50,127 bases of DNA from an uncultured Spirochaetaceae bacterium (GCA_900315435.1 OMYY01000022.1:1-50127); one strand, 5' to 3'; shown: positions 23,052 through 33,138, numbered from the stretch's first letter. Numbers and translations are program-made. The notes: generated by a model not told the origin, from the letters alone.

Positions 23052-25732
23052 GCCATCCTTCAATGCATGGGGAACGTGCGGAATTGTTGCGAGACGCCAA
23101 GTTTCCTTGTTTCTCCCCTTATGTCCAATACTCCGTAGTCTTTGCCATTCTGGCGGTCTGCTGTTTTCTTCCTTTCCCTCTTTTACAGAAACGGCTCACC
23201 CGAGGTGATGGAATCACTCAACACATGACGGCATTGGCCTATTGGGGCTCGTATCTGCGCACGTGGATTGCATCCGGGTTCCGTGTGCATCCCCAATGGG
23301 ACTTCTCGCTTGGGTTGGGCTCCGACATACTCACTACCTTGCACTATTATGCCATCGGGGATCCACTCAACCTACTCAGCGTCTTCGTACCTGAGGCATA
23401 TACTGAGCATCTGTACTATTTCCTGATTTTCCTTCGCCTTTACCTTGCGGGGCTTTGTTTTATTGCTTTCTGCCTTTCCCATAAATTCCATTTTCAAGGT
23501 GCGGTAGCGGGGGCTGTCGTCTATCTCTTTTGCGGTTACACGCTGATGTGCGCACCACGTCACCCTTTCTTTCTCAATCCATTCATCCATCTTCCTTTGC
23601 TCTGTATGGGCGTCGACCGGATTCTGGATGAACGGAAACCTGTTCTTTTGGCAGTAGTTGTTGCATTAGCAGGCTCAACCAGCTTTTATTTCCTCTACAT
23701 GGAAACTTTTTTTCTGGGTCTTTACGTCCTTCTCCGCTATGGAGAGGCACTCTTTTCACGACGTTTTCCACACCCGCTCAATTCTGTACTTTTGCTTCTG
23801 GTAGCATACCTGACCGGTCTCTGCCTCGCCAGCTGGGTGTTTGTTCCCAATGTCGCTATGTTCTTCACCACCGAACGATCAACCGAGACAATCACCTATA
23901 ACTGGCACTATCCACTTCTCTACTACGTAAAGTTGCCACTTGCGTTCGCCTCACCTATCTGGCTCTATGCTTACACATTCCTCGGATTCAGTGCCCCAAC
24001 ATTGATTGCAGGGCTTTTCCTGTTCCACATCCACACCATAGAATCAAAAGTCCTCAAATGGGCACTTTGTTTCTTGCTATTGTTCCTTGTATTCCCCTTT
24101 TTCGGGCACATGCTCAATGGATTCAACTATATAACTAACCGCTGGTTGTTCGCCGGAGCATTTACCATGGGTTTGGTTACTGCCTATTCGCTTCCTCGCA
24201 TGGTAGTTGCTTCTCGAAAAGAACTGCTCATCCCCATTTTCTTTTGGATTGCTTTCAGCATTCTGGTACTTGGGGCATCGATGTTCTCTGCCACGCTCCG
24301 AAGCCATTGCGCCTCCAGTTTCGCTGTCCTGTTGGTCACCGCCATAGGACTGCTATTCATCCATCAGTCAGACAATAGGAAAATCTGGTTAGGAGCGATG
24401 CTATGCGTCTCTACGATACTCAATGCCTGGGTCTTCTATTCCCCGTGGGGAATTAATTACCTTGACGGATTTGTCAATTTCAAAACTACCTTTTCCTCTA
24501 CCATCATTCATCCGAACCATGCATCCGCACCTTCTGGATTCGCTCGATTAGAAACCTGGAGACCGTATGCGACCGAAGAGATGACAAAGTCCGAATACGA
24601 GCGAAACCAATATGTTCCCAATGTCAATGCAAGCGCCGTCAACCGAACCCATGAGACATCCTACTACTGGTCCATCGTCAACGGACTTTTAGTGAAAGCC
24701 CACGACAGTCTTGGACTTTCAACCGCCAGTTCGTTAAAACTTTGCGGTCTTAATGGACGGAGTTCCCTCATGGCCCTCTATGGTGTCAGTTCGTACTATG
24801 CGCCCTCTGATTCTCCGGATCCTCTTCCCTATGGGTATACAATGGCAGGTGATGATGGTGAATTGATAGTGTACCAAAGCGACAATACGCTACCCCTTGC
24901 CTTTGGATATACCCACCGCATAGACCCCAATGTATTCGCCATGCTCTCTCCTGTAGAAAAACAGGAAGCATTACTCCAGGGAGTAGTAACAGACAAACAG
25001 ATAGCCATACCCATACTCCAACCAATCATTCCCATCCAAGACGTTCCTTTTAGCATAGTCAGTTATGATGAAGGGGTGGAACCACTGACGGACGGCATCA
25101 AAGTCACAACAAAACAAAGCGGATTTACCATTCGGCTCACCCAAACAACCTACAATTCTGAACTGTATCTGCTCCTTCCTGGACTTATCGGACCGGGGGA
25201 AAAAACTGACATGTACATTTCCTGCGGGCAATCGGTGCACAACTACGAAATCACCGGCAGGGAAATGGAACAAGGACACAATCCAGCAATCTGCTTAGGC
25301 TACAAAGATTATCCGGCAGGAACGGAAATTCATCTGACCTTTTCCTCAAAAGGGACATATTCTTGGAAAAAGGTGCAGTTGCAAGCATTAGACCCCACCT
25401 CACATGATTGGGCAATCCAGGACCTTCAGAACCGCACTCTCACAGACCTCGATGTGAGATCCGACCGAATTACCGGTACATACCATGCACAAACTGAGAC
25501 GGTGCTTTGTCTGACCATACCTTATACGACAGGCTGGCACGCCTTCGTCGATGGGAAAAGTGTCTCGACTTTCCCCGTGCAAGGCTGTTTCACGGGAATC
25601 TCTGTAGAGTCAGGTACACACACTATTCGTCTCATCTATCGAACACCGTTTCTCGTTTTGGGCTGCATGCTTACCGTCATTGGTTTGTGTATCTTGCTTT
25701 TCCTCATCTGGCAAATGAAGAAACGAAGCTGA
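23048..25732 (+). CDS. YfhO-family membrane protein (GT-C type)
   Basis: An 894-residue polytopic protein with about a dozen helices in the first 480 residues, a large extracytoplasmic domain, and a last helix at about 865-888. RLTRGDGITQHMTALAYWGS and GLGSDILTTLHYYAIGDPLN in the first loop, and TIPYTTGWHAFVDGKSV near the end, are diagnostic of YfhO. In Bacillus and Listeria, YfhO-type proteins place a sugar from undecaprenyl phosphate onto teichoic acids on the outer face of the membrane. A similar role in decorating an envelope polymer is inferred here. Translation is coupled to the upstream GT2 gene (ATGA). Confidence 0.85.
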   Translation: MSHPSMHGERAELLRDAKFPCFSPYVQYSVVFAILAVCCFLPFPLLQKRLTRGDGITQHMTALAYWGSYLRTWIASGFRVHPQWDFSLGLGSDILTTLHYYAIGDPLNLLSVFVPEAYTEHLYYFLIFLRLYLAGLCFIAFCLSHKFHFQGAVAGAVVYLFCGYTLMCAPRHPFFLNPFIHLPLLCMGVDRILDERKPVLLAVVVALAGSTSFYFLYMETFFLGLYVLLRYGEALFSRRFPHPLNSVLLLLVAYLTGLCLASWVFVPNVAMFFTTERSTETITYNWHYPLLYYVKLPLAFASPIWLYAYTFLGFSAPTLIAGLFLFHIHTIESKVLKWALCFLLLFLVFPFFGHMLNGFNYITNRWLFAGAFTMGLVTAYSLPRMVVASRKELLIPIFFWIAFSILVLGASMFSATLRSHCASSFAVLLVTAIGLLFIHQSDNRKIWLGAMLCVSTILNAWVFYSPWGINYLDGFVNFKTTFSSTIIHPNHASAPSGFARLETWRPYATEEMTKSEYERNQYVPNVNASAVNRTHETSYYWSIVNGLLVKAHDSLGLSTASSLKLCGLNGRSSLMALYGVSSYYAPSDSPDPLPYGYTMAGDDGELIVYQSDNTLPLAFGYTHRIDPNVFAMLSPVEKQEALLQGVVTDKQIAIPILQPIIPIQDVPFSIVSYDEGVEPLTDGIKVTTKQSGFTIRLTQTTYNSELYLLLPGLIGPGEKTDMYISCGQSVHNYEITGREMEQGHNPAICLGYKDYPAGTEIHLTFSSKGTYSWKKVQLQALDPTSHDWAIQDLQNRTLTDLDVRSDRITGTYHAQTETVLCLTIPYTTGWHAFVDGKSVSTFPVQGCFTGISVESGTHTIRLIYRTPFLVLGCMLTVIGLCILLFLIWQMKKRS

Positions 25733-25737
25733 AAGAA

Positions 25738-27003
25738 TCAGACCCCTAAAATTTCTTCCACCGCTTCCAAAAGGCTGGAGACGGAGGCGATGCCAAGGCA
25801 CTCCGCCTTGCCAATCCGGTAGCCTTTGCACCCGGCGTTGATTGCCGTCTCCTCATCCCTTTTCTGGTCCCCGATCATGTAGCTGCGGGACAGGTCGATA
25901 TGGTACTTGTCCCGCGCCTTGAAAATCATGCCAGGCTTGGGCTTGCGACACTCGCAATCCATCTTCAGCTCTCTCACTTCGCCGGGAAATCCTGAGTCGG
26001 GATGGTGCGGACAGAAAAAGAGATCGTCGATATAGGCCCCTTCCCTACCGAGCAACGTTTCCATCTTCATATGGATTTCTTCCAGTCCCTCATAGGACAA
26101 TTGTCCCCGGGCGATGACCGGCTGGTTGGTGATGACAATGGCCAGATATCCCGAGTCGTTGATCTTCCTGATTGCCTTGGCAACGCCGGGAAGCAATTCG
26201 AAATCATCGATATGGGTCAAAAAACCCACCATTTTGTTGATGGTGCCATCCCTGTCGAGAAAGATAGCCTTCTGAGGATGGGACAGGTTCTTCCGCTCGA
26301 CCATTCCGCTTTCCAGGTCTTTCGCTACCTGCGCATAGCGGTCAGGGGTGCCCATGTCCTTGATATATTCAGGAGTATCGTAGGCAAACAGTTCGCCCCG
26401 ACCAATCAATGGCCGGAGGATTTCCCTGTCCAAATCGGTCTTTTTCACCTTGGCAAACTGGGAGAAAATCCTAGGAGAAACCAAATGGATCCCTGCATTG
26501 ACCCGGTTATGGTACCACAACCTCTCGTCCTCCTTGTGCAGCCATTTGGCGACCCTTCCGTCCGCATTGGCGAAAATCAGCCCGCTGTCATATGGATGGG
26601 AGTTAGGATGAGTCATAATGGTGACCGTCGCACGTTTTGCCTGATGGTAGGCGAGAAACCGTTTCACATCGACATCGAAAACCAAGTCTCCGTTGATCAA
26701 CAAAAAGTCGTCCTGGATGCGTCCTTTCAGATAAAACAGCGCACCTGCCGTACCAAGGGGCTCTTGCTCCTCGATGTAGGAAATCCGCACCCCCCATCGG
26801 GAACCGTCTCCAAAATAGGAACGGATTACCTCGCCAAGATAGCCGATGCAAAGGACAAAATCGACAATACCCTGCCGTCTCAACGAGATGACCTGGTATT
26901 CCAGGATGGGTTTTCCCAACACTGGAATCATCGGTTTCGGGATATCCGAACGAACCGAGGCGATGCGGGTACCCCGGCCGCCTGCCATGATGACACAGAC
27001 CAT
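25738..27003 (-). CDS. Bifunctional heptose-1-phosphate guanylyltransferase / heptose-1,7-bisphosphate phosphatase
   Basis: A 421-residue fusion. Residues 1-235 are a sugar nucleotidyltransferase (CVIMAGGRGTRIASV, LINGDLVFDVDV) of the HddC type. Residues about 245-421 are a HAD phosphatase of the GmhB type: IFLDRDGTINK holds the catalytic DxD, VITNQP the second motif, CPHHPDSG with CECRKPKPGM the structural zinc-binding cysteines, and MIGDQKRDEETA the last motif. It should perform the last two steps to GDP-D-glycero-alpha-D-manno-heptose. The ATG at 27003, with GGAG upstream, is chosen over an extension to 27042. It lies 2 nt after gmhA and is the last gene of the operon. Confidence 0.87.
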   Translation of the reverse strand: MVCVIMAGGRGTRIASVRSDIPKPMIPVLGKPILEYQVISLRRQGIVDFVLCIGYLGEVIRSYFGDGSRWGVRISYIEEQEPLGTAGALFYLKGRIQDDFLLINGDLVFDVDVKRFLAYHQAKRATVTIMTHPNSHPYDSGLIFANADGRVAKWLHKEDERLWYHNRVNAGIHLVSPRIFSQFAKVKKTDLDREILRPLIGRGELFAYDTPEYIKDMGTPDRYAQVAKDLESGMVERKNLSHPQKAIFLDRDGTINKMVGFLTHIDDFELLPGVAKAIRKINDSGYLAIVITNQPVIARGQLSYEGLEEIHMKMETLLGREGAYIDDLFFCPHHPDSGFPGEVRELKMDCECRKPKPGMIFKARDKYHIDLSRSYMIGDQKRDEETAINAGCKGYRIGKAECLGIASVSSLLEAVEEILGV

Positions 27004-27005
27004 AG

Positions 27006-27653
27006 TCACGCTCCAAAGAACTCGTTTTCCACCGCAAGGCAAAGGCAGTGATAGATGGGCAGATGGCGTTCCTGAATCTTGTAGGTCTCGGTCTCGGGAA
27101 CCACAATGTTGATGTCGCCCAACGCCTTCAATTTGCCACCATCACGCCCGGAGAGCGCGATGACATGCACACCAAGCGCCCGTGCCACATCAGCCGCATA
27201 GAGCACGTTTGTTGAGTTGCCCGAAGTGGAAATGGCAATCAGCACGTCACCCTTCTTTCCAATTCCGGCGACCTGCTGGGCAAAGCAAAGATCCGGCTCC
27301 TTGTCGTTCATATAGGCGGTGGTCAGGGCCGACTCGCTCACCAACGCAATGGCAGGAAGCGCCCCCTCCAGGTTCTCGATATAGTAATCGGCACGTGGGC
27401 CGCAGGCAGCACGCAAAGCTTTCTGTTTTTCCAAAGATAGTGGACGATGGGCGACAAACGACTTCATCAACTCGCCGACAATATGCAAGCTGTCGGATGC
27501 GCTACCGCCATTGCCGCAAACCAGCAGTTTGCCCCCTTCCTTATAACTTTGGATCAATGTCCCTACGGCTTGGATGACAGCTTCCTCACAGGATTGCAAA
27601 TCAGGATATCGGGCGGCCAAATCCTTGCAAATGGCCATAGTGGATGCTTTCAT
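27006..27653 (-). CDS. gmhA: Sedoheptulose-7-phosphate isomerase
   Basis: A 215-residue SIS-domain protein that converts sedoheptulose 7-phosphate to D-glycero-D-manno-heptose 7-phosphate. LLVCGNGGSASDSLHIVGEL at about residues 43-62 holds the phosphate-binding loop and catalytic residues, and LIAISTSGNSTNVLYAA the second SIS motif. DiaA is a paralogue of similar length, but the flanking heptose kinase and heptose phosphatase/guanylyltransferase settle the assignment. It overlaps the kinase gene by 4 nt. Confidence 0.9.
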   Translation of the reverse strand: MKASTMAICKDLAARYPDLQSCEEAVIQAVGTLIQSYKEGGKLLVCGNGGSASDSLHIVGELMKSFVAHRPLSLEKQKALRAACGPRADYYIENLEGALPAIALVSESALTTAYMNDKEPDLCFAQQVAGIGKKGDVLIAISTSGNSTNVLYAADVARALGVHVIALSGRDGGKLKALGDINIVVPETETYKIQERHLPIYHCLCLAVENEFFGA

Positions 27654-28660
27654 ACGTGAACCTCCCCACGGGTGGTGTCTTCTTCCGGAGTATAATACAG
27701 AATCCGGGTTCCCCCATCCTCAAAATGAAAATTGACTTCCATCAAATCCGAGAGTTCCTTGCGGACAGATTCCTGATGGTCTGTATCCGCATAGAACAGA
27801 AGGAACCCACCCCCACCGGCACCTAGGAGTTTGCCACCAAGGGCACCGGCCTTGATGGCGCGGGCGTAGAAGCTGTCAATGATATCGGTGGAAACACTGC
27901 TGTTGATGCCACGCTTCAGCTTCCAGGTGTAGTCAAGCAGTTTTCCAAACTCATCAAGCGCCCCATTTCCTTCAAGGATTTTCTCCGCCTCGTCCACAAG
28001 GGCAAGCAGTTCCACAAGTTGCCTGTCCTTCTCCTCGATGGAAACCATCATGTGCTTCTGGATGTTGGCAGAAAAGCGGGAGAAGCCAGTAAAGAACAAC
28101 AAGAGATTGTCATCAAGTTGCTTTTTCCGCTCCGGCCTGATTACGATTGGCGAGACATGAAAACCCGTCGTGGTAAAATCAATCCGGTTGAACCCGCCAA
28201 AGGCTGCCGCAATCTGGTCCTGCTCGCCCCCCTCTTCTCCGCAGAGCACCCGTTCAAGGTAGATGGCATCCTTGGCCAAATCCTCCTTGCTCCGGTATCT
28301 TCCCTTCAAGGCGTAAAAAGCATTGAGCATGCCGACAGCAAACGTACTGCTGGTGCCAAGCCCCGTACGGGCAGGCAAGTCGGCATCATAGGTCAGCCGG
28401 ATCGCATGCATATCCAGAAACCTCATCGCCTCGCGTACCGCAGGGTGTTCAATCCGGGAGACATCGGTGACCCGTTCGGTCTTCGAATAGACAATCTCGT
28501 TGGTGTAATGGAAATACGGTGGCAGATGCCGTACCGAGACATAGCAGTATTTGTCGAACGTCGTGGAAATCACGGCACCGCCATGTTTCTGATAAAATTG
28601 GGCGATATCCGTTCCACCACCAAAGAACGACATGCGGAACGGAGTCTTGGTAATGATCAT
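27650..28660 (-). CDS. hddA: D-glycero-alpha-D-manno-heptose-7-phosphate kinase
   Basis: A 336-residue GHMP kinase. TPFRMSFFGGGTDIAQFY at the N-terminus is the substrate-binding start typical of HddA, LPARTGLGTSSTFAVGML is the glycine-rich ATP loop, and GGKLLGAGGGGFLLFYA is the third GHMP motif. It phosphorylates heptose 7-phosphate at C1. AGAGGA precedes the ATG and a near-consensus promoter is at 28681-28709. First gene of the GDP-heptose operon. The use of HddA instead of HldE points to the GDP-alpha (S-layer or capsule) branch rather than the ADP-beta (LPS core) branch. Confidence 0.9.
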   Translation of the reverse strand: MIITKTPFRMSFFGGGTDIAQFYQKHGGAVISTTFDKYCYVSVRHLPPYFHYTNEIVYSKTERVTDVSRIEHPAVREAMRFLDMHAIRLTYDADLPARTGLGTSSTFAVGMLNAFYALKGRYRSKEDLAKDAIYLERVLCGEEGGEQDQIAAAFGGFNRIDFTTTGFHVSPIVIRPERKKQLDDNLLLFFTGFSRFSANIQKHMMVSIEEKDRQLVELLALVDEAEKILEGNGALDEFGKLLDYTWKLKRGINSSVSTDIIDSFYARAIKAGALGGKLLGAGGGGFLLFYADTDHQESVRKELSDLMEVNFHFEDGGTRILYYTPEEDTTRGEVHV

Positions 28661-28680
28661 GCAAGGTCCTCTTTTCCGCC

Positions 28681-28709
28681 AGTATATAGGCCGGTCCTTC
28701 CTCGGTCAA
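28681..28709 (-). promoter_or_regulatory. Promoter of the GDP-heptose operon
   Basis: On the minus strand TTGACC (28704-28709) and TATACT (28681-28686) are 17 nt apart, with the predicted start about 13-15 nt before the hddA ATG. Confidence 0.6.
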
Positions 28710-28764
28710 AGGCTTCCGATGGTATGCTGCATATCAACATCAGATTGTATCACAATAGTTTTGG

Positions 28765-28794
28765 TTGATAAGCAAAAGACTTTGCGTGTATGAT
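28765..28794 (+). promoter_or_regulatory. Promoter of the glycosyltransferase/UDP-sugar operon
   Basis: TTGATA (28765-28770), an 18-nt spacer and TATGAT (28789-28794) lie 55 nt before the ATG at 28850. Confidence 0.55.
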
Positions 28795-28849
28795 GGTATT
28801 CGATACCAAACAGCTATGTTGCTGATTACCCTCCTATAGCAAGGACCGT

Positions 28850-29758
28850 ATGCGAACCATCACCCCTCGTAAAATCCGGGAAAAAATCGCCAGCATGTTC
28901 GACCAGAGAATCTCTTCCTTTCGCAAGAAGTGGATTGTCGATCGCATGAAGCGATGGAAACCAGTCTATGGACTCAACCAGACACCACGGGAAAAGCGCA
29001 TCATTGTCTCTCTGACCAGTTATCCTCCACGTTTCGCATCAATCAGCCTCGCGTTGAAAAGTCTCCTTTGGCAGACAATGAAACCAGACAGAATCATTGT
29101 TTGGCTTTCATGTGGTCCGGAAGACATCACACAGGAAATGCATTCCTATGAACAGTATGGAATTACTTTTCGATACCACGTTCCTGACTACAAGTCCCAC
29201 AAAAAGTATGTCTTCGCTTTCACGGAATTCCCTGATGATATCGTAATCACTGTGGATGACGATGTTGTGTATTCACCAGATCTCATAGCATCTCTCCTCA
29301 TGGTTCACCATCGCTTTCCGAACAGCGTGTGTGCACGTACGGTTCACAAAATGACCTGGGATACGCAAGGAAAGATGTTGGAATACCGGAAATGGAACAA
29401 GAGATGGAAACAATGCCGAACCCCTTCAATCGAGCTAGTCGCCATAGGAGTCGGAGGAGTGCTCTATCCCCCCCGTTGTTTCGATAAGCTTGTCTGTAAT
29501 TCCGACCTGTTTTTCCGTCTTACCCCTGGGCAAGATGACCTATGGTTGAAATGGATGGAGATGCTTAAGGGAATTGATGTAGTGTGGACTCCAAACAATT
29601 TGACAGCTCCCCCCGATACGGAAGGGTCTCAAGTTGTCTCCTTAAATGCAGTGAACGCAAATGGACATGGAAACGACGATGCCATCGCAGCACTATCTAG
29701 GTATTTCGGAGCAATTACCCCAGACGGATTTGTTTCAAACAAAAACACCTCTCGATAG
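28850..29758 (+). CDS. Probable GT-A glycosyltransferase
   Basis: A 302-residue soluble protein with a basic N-terminus. IIVSLTSYPPRFASI at about 51-65, SLLWQTMKPDRIIVWLS and ITVDDDVVYSPDLIASL (DDD at 136-138) form a GT-A fold with a metal-binding acidic triplet, and GQDDLWLKWM near residue 227 resembles the late acidic motif. The family resembles uncharacterised polysaccharide-locus glycosyltransferases. It is the first gene after a good promoter and lies upstream of UDP-sugar genes. Donor and acceptor unknown. Confidence 0.75.
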   Translation: MRTITPRKIREKIASMFDQRISSFRKKWIVDRMKRWKPVYGLNQTPREKRIIVSLTSYPPRFASISLALKSLLWQTMKPDRIIVWLSCGPEDITQEMHSYEQYGITFRYHVPDYKSHKKYVFAFTEFPDDIVITVDDDVVYSPDLIASLLMVHHRFPNSVCARTVHKMTWDTQGKMLEYRKWNKRWKQCRTPSIELVAIGVGGVLYPPRCFDKLVCNSDLFFRLTPGQDDLWLKWMEMLKGIDVVWTPNNLTAPPDTEGSQVVSLNAVNANGHGNDDAIAALSRYFGAITPDGFVSNKNTSR

Positions 29759-29815
29759 TGAAGGAACAATCCATTTGGATAGACCACCTATCGTTTCATC
29801 GTGTATCATAGGAAT

Positions 29816-30841
29816 ATGGCACATATCGATTTTACACAAAAGACCATCTTGGTTACTGGAGCAGCCGGCTTCATCGGCAGCCATCTTTCCAAAGCACTGA
29901 TCGAGCAGTTTCCCAGCGTCCATATCATCGGCCTCGACTCGATTACCGACTATTACGATGTCTCGTTGAAAGAAGAACGGCTTCAGATGTTGTCTGGGTA
30001 CGGGAAGTCGTTTACCTTCATCAAAGGCGACATTTCCGACAAGGCTTTGGTGGACAAACTGTTTGCCGACTATCACTTCGATCTTGTCGTCAACCTTGCC
30101 GCGCAGGCGGGCGTGCGTTATTCGATCACCAATCCGGATGCTTACATCAAGAGCAATATGCTGGGGTTCTACCACATTCTCGAAGCCTGTCGTCATCATC
30201 CCGTCCAGCATCTGGTCTATGCCTCCTCTTCCTCCGTCTACGGGTCAAACAAGAAGGTGCCCTATTCGACGGACGACAAGGTGGACAACCCGGTTTCGCT
30301 GTATGCGGCAACCAAGAAGTCCAACGAGTTGTTCGCTCATGCCTATAGCAAGCTCTACCAGATTCCCGCGACCGGGCTCAGGTTCTTCACGGTCTATGGC
30401 CCGATGGGCCGACCAGACATGGCCTATTTCAAGTTCACCAACAAGTTGGTCAAAGGCGAAACCATCCAAATCTACAACCACGGCGACATGTATCGTGACT
30501 TCACCTACATCGACGATATCGTGAAAGGCATCATCGCCGTCATGCAGAAGACCCCGGACAACACCGAAGACGGAGCCCCCTGCAAAGTCTATAACATCGG
30601 GAACAGCAAGCCGGTCAGTCTGCTCAGATTCGTCGAGATTCTCGAGCAGAGCCTGATCAACGAAGGCATCATCACCCAACCCGGCACAAAGGAACTGCTT
30701 CCCATGCAGCCGGGCGACGTGTATCAGACATATGCGGATGTCTCCGGTCTGGAAAAAGATTTTGGCTATCATCCTTCCACCCCACTCGAAGTCGGCCTTG
30801 CCAACTTTGCCAAATGGTATAAGGGGTATTACCAAAAATGA
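29816..30841 (+). CDS. UDP-glucuronate 4-epimerase
   Basis: A 341-residue NAD-dependent short-chain epimerase. TILVTGAAGFIGSHL is the Rossmann loop, LDSITDYYDVSLK is typical of GlcA 4-epimerases, LAAQAGVRYSITNPDAYI is strongly diagnostic of this subgroup, SSSSVYG supplies the catalytic serine and YAATK (Y163, K167) the catalytic pair. It should convert UDP-glucuronate to UDP-galacturonate. The UDP-glucose dehydrogenase two genes downstream supplies its substrate. The ATG at 29816 is chosen, though its AGGA is very close; an upstream GTG at 29801 is the alternative. It overlaps the next gene by 4 nt. Confidence 0.88.
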   Translation: MAHIDFTQKTILVTGAAGFIGSHLSKALIEQFPSVHIIGLDSITDYYDVSLKEERLQMLSGYGKSFTFIKGDISDKALVDKLFADYHFDLVVNLAAQAGVRYSITNPDAYIKSNMLGFYHILEACRHHPVQHLVYASSSSVYGSNKKVPYSTDDKVDNPVSLYAATKKSNELFAHAYSKLYQIPATGLRFFTVYGPMGRPDMAYFKFTNKLVKGETIQIYNHGDMYRDFTYIDDIVKGIIAVMQKTPDNTEDGAPCKVYNIGNSKPVSLLRFVEILEQSLINEGIITQPGTKELLPMQPGDVYQTYADVSGLEKDFGYHPSTPLEVGLANFAKWYKGYYQK

Positions 30842-31836
30842 CATACGTGTACGTACTGGTTTCGGGAAGCGACGACCTCTACTACGAGCAGGCATTGATG
30901 TCGGTCACGACACTCAGGATGCATATGCCGCATGCAAATGTCATCGTCCTGGTCGACGACAAAACCGAGCAATCCTTTCAGGACCCGAACCGCCAGGCGC
31001 TGCAGGCACTTGCCTCCATTGTTCCCATACCTTTTAATCCCGATGTCCCCAAAGTGGATCGTTCCCGCCTGATCAAAACGTCCATACCTTCCTACGTACA
31101 GGATTCCTTCCTCTACATCGACTGTGACACGATTGTCTGCGACGACCTCAGTGACATCGAGGACTTTCCGGCAAAAACCGCTGGCGTGCTGGACGGCCAT
31201 GTCCATCTTGCAGACCACGTCCATCGGGACATGTTCCTGGCAAGGGACAAGAAACTCGGTTTTCACGGAACCAAAGCGTTGGACGGCAACATCAACGGTG
31301 GCATCATCCTTGCCAAAGCAGGAAAGGAAAGCCAAGAACTCTTTCGGGCGTGGAACGACCGTTGGAAGTATGCCGCCTATCAAAAGCATGACAAGCATGA
31401 CCAGCCACCGCTCAACGAGGCCAACTATCTGACAGGGATGCAAATGGCATTGCTTCCCGGCGAATGGAACTGCCAACCCGCCCACGGCGGGCTTGCCTTC
31501 CTAGGCAAGGCCAAAATCATCCACTACTATTCGTCCGAGATGCAAGGGAAATATTATGCTCCCTACTATCAATTGGCCGATAGGAAATTGCAGGAACGGA
31601 TCAAACAGGCAGGAAGGATTCCTGAGGACATCATGAAAATGCTGGGAAACCCCAAATTCCAGTTCAATCCCGTCCATATCGTATCCGACAAACGGGTGGT
31701 CTCCATCATGCAGTCCCCATTGCTTTTCACCTTTGCGGAAATGAAAATGAACCATATCCATCTGTTCCATTTTTTTGAGAAACAAGCAACCTTTGTCCGC
31801 AAACTCGGCAAAGCGGTACTTGGGAAACACCACTGA
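30838..31836 (+). CDS. Glycosyltransferase, GT8-like
   Basis: A 332-residue soluble GT-A enzyme. [20 protein letters not shown] at the N-terminus, VVLD-like IVLVDD, and [10 protein letters not shown] (DxD at 95-97) are GT8-type features; [12 protein letters not shown] is the conserved mid-domain motif. Retaining transferases of this class often use UDP-Gal, UDP-Glc or UDP-GalA, and its translational coupling (ATGA) to the UDP-GlcA epimerase makes UDP-GalA an attractive donor. That substrate is an inference. Confidence 0.75.
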   Translation: MTYVYVLVSGSDDLYYEQALMSVTTLRMHMPHANVIVLVDDKTEQSFQDPNRQALQALASIVPIPFNPDVPKVDRSRLIKTSIPSYVQDSFLYIDCDTIVCDDLSDIEDFPAKTAGVLDGHVHLADHVHRDMFLARDKKLGFHGTKALDGNINGGIILAKAGKESQELFRAWNDRWKYAAYQKHDKHDQPPLNEANYLTGMQMALLPGEWNCQPAHGGLAFLGKAKIIHYYSSEMQGKYYAPYYQLADRKLQERIKQAGRIPEDIMKMLGNPKFQFNPVHIVSDKRVVSIMQSPLLFTFAEMKMNHIHLFHFFEKQATFVRKLGKAVLGKHH

Positions 31837-31867
31837 GAAGAACAGACAAAAAAGAAGGAAACCAATC

Positions 31868-33052
31868 ATGAAAATTGCAGTAGCTGGTACCGGATATGTC
31901 GGACTTTCCAATGCAGTCCTGCTTGCGCAGCACAACGAAGTCACCGCTGTGGATATCGTCCCGGAAAAGGTGGCAATGCTGAATGCCCGCAAATCCCCCA
32001 TCGTCGACAAGGAAATCGAGGAATACCTGGCAACCAGGAAGCTGGACCTGAAAGCCACCACTGATGGGAAAAACGCCTATCGGGATGCCGACTTCATCAT
32101 CATCTCCACCCCGACCAACTATGACCCGAAGTTGAATTTCTTTGACACCTCTTCTGTCGAGGCAGTAGTCGATCTGGTCAAAGAATCGGGTTCCAAAGCC
32201 ACCATCGTCATCAAGTCCACCGTACCGGTGGGCTATACACGAAAACTCAGGGAAGAAAAACAGTATCCAAACATGCTCTTTTCCCCTGAGTTCCTCAGGG
32301 AAGGCCACGCCCTGTATGACAATCTCTACCCTTCCCGCATTGTCGTCGGATATCCGAAGGGAGACGAGACGATGCGGACAAAAGCGGAGCAGTTCGCGGC
32401 TTTGTTGCAGGAAGGAGCCTTGAAAAAGGACATCACCATCCTGCATCCGAATCTCGTGGAAGCAGAGGCCATCAAGCTGTTCGCCAACACGTATCTTGCA
32501 CTCAGGGTCGCCTATTTCAACGAACTCGACACCTATGCGGAAGTCCGGGGGTTGGATTCCAAATCGATCATCCAAGGCGTCTGCCTGGATCCGCGCATCG
32601 GGGATTTTTACAACAACCCATCTTTCGGCTACGGTGGCTACTGCCTGCCGAAGGACACCAAGCAACTTCTTGCGAACTACCGCGATGTTCCGGAAAACCT
32701 GATTGAGGCGATTGTCGATTCGAACAGGACCCGGAAAGATTTCATCGCCGACCAGATTATCGCAAAGCAGCCCAAACTCGTCGGAGTTTTCCGTCTGACC
32801 ATGAAATCCGGCAGCGACAACTTCCGCCAGTCCTCCATCCAAGGCATCATGAAGCGGATCAAGGCAAAAGGCATTCCAGTCTTGGTCTATGAGCCAACCA
32901 TGCAAGAAGCTACCTTCTTCAACTCCGAAGTGACCAAGGACCTGGAAAGCTTCAAGAAGCGTTGCGATGTAATCATCGCCAACAGGTATTCGAATGAACT
33001 GGCAGACGTAAAAGACAAGCTGTACACGCGGGATTTGTTTGCAAGGGACTGA
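31868..33052 (+). CDS. ugd: UDP-glucose 6-dehydrogenase
   Basis: A 394-residue enzyme of the short Ugd type (about 390 residues) that oxidises UDP-glucose to UDP-glucuronate with two NAD+. [20 protein letters not shown] begins the NAD domain, STVPVGYT and [14 protein letters not shown] are substrate contacts, and the catalytic cysteine is C259 in [21 protein letters not shown] lies before the ATG at 31868; the frame extends upstream without support. It lies 31 nt after the GT8-like gene. Confidence 0.95.
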   Translation: MKIAVAGTGYVGLSNAVLLAQHNEVTAVDIVPEKVAMLNARKSPIVDKEIEEYLATRKLDLKATTDGKNAYRDADFIIISTPTNYDPKLNFFDTSSVEAVVDLVKESGSKATIVIKSTVPVGYTRKLREEKQYPNMLFSPEFLREGHALYDNLYPSRIVVGYPKGDETMRTKAEQFAALLQEGALKKDITILHPNLVEAEAIKLFANTYLALRVAYFNELDTYAEVRGLDSKSIIQGVCLDPRIGDFYNNPSFGYGGYCLPKDTKQLLANYRDVPENLIEAIVDSNRTRKDFIADQIIAKQPKLVGVFRLTMKSGSDNFRQSSIQGIMKRIKAKGIPVLVYEPTMQEATFFNSEVTKDLESFKKRCDVIIANRYSNELADVKDKLYTRDLFARD

Positions 33053-33138
33053 TGGCCGTTGCCAGGCGCATACACTATGCCATCGTCTATTTGTTGTCGA
33101 ACCAAATACTGCAGGAGAACAGCTATATAGGAGTCTTC

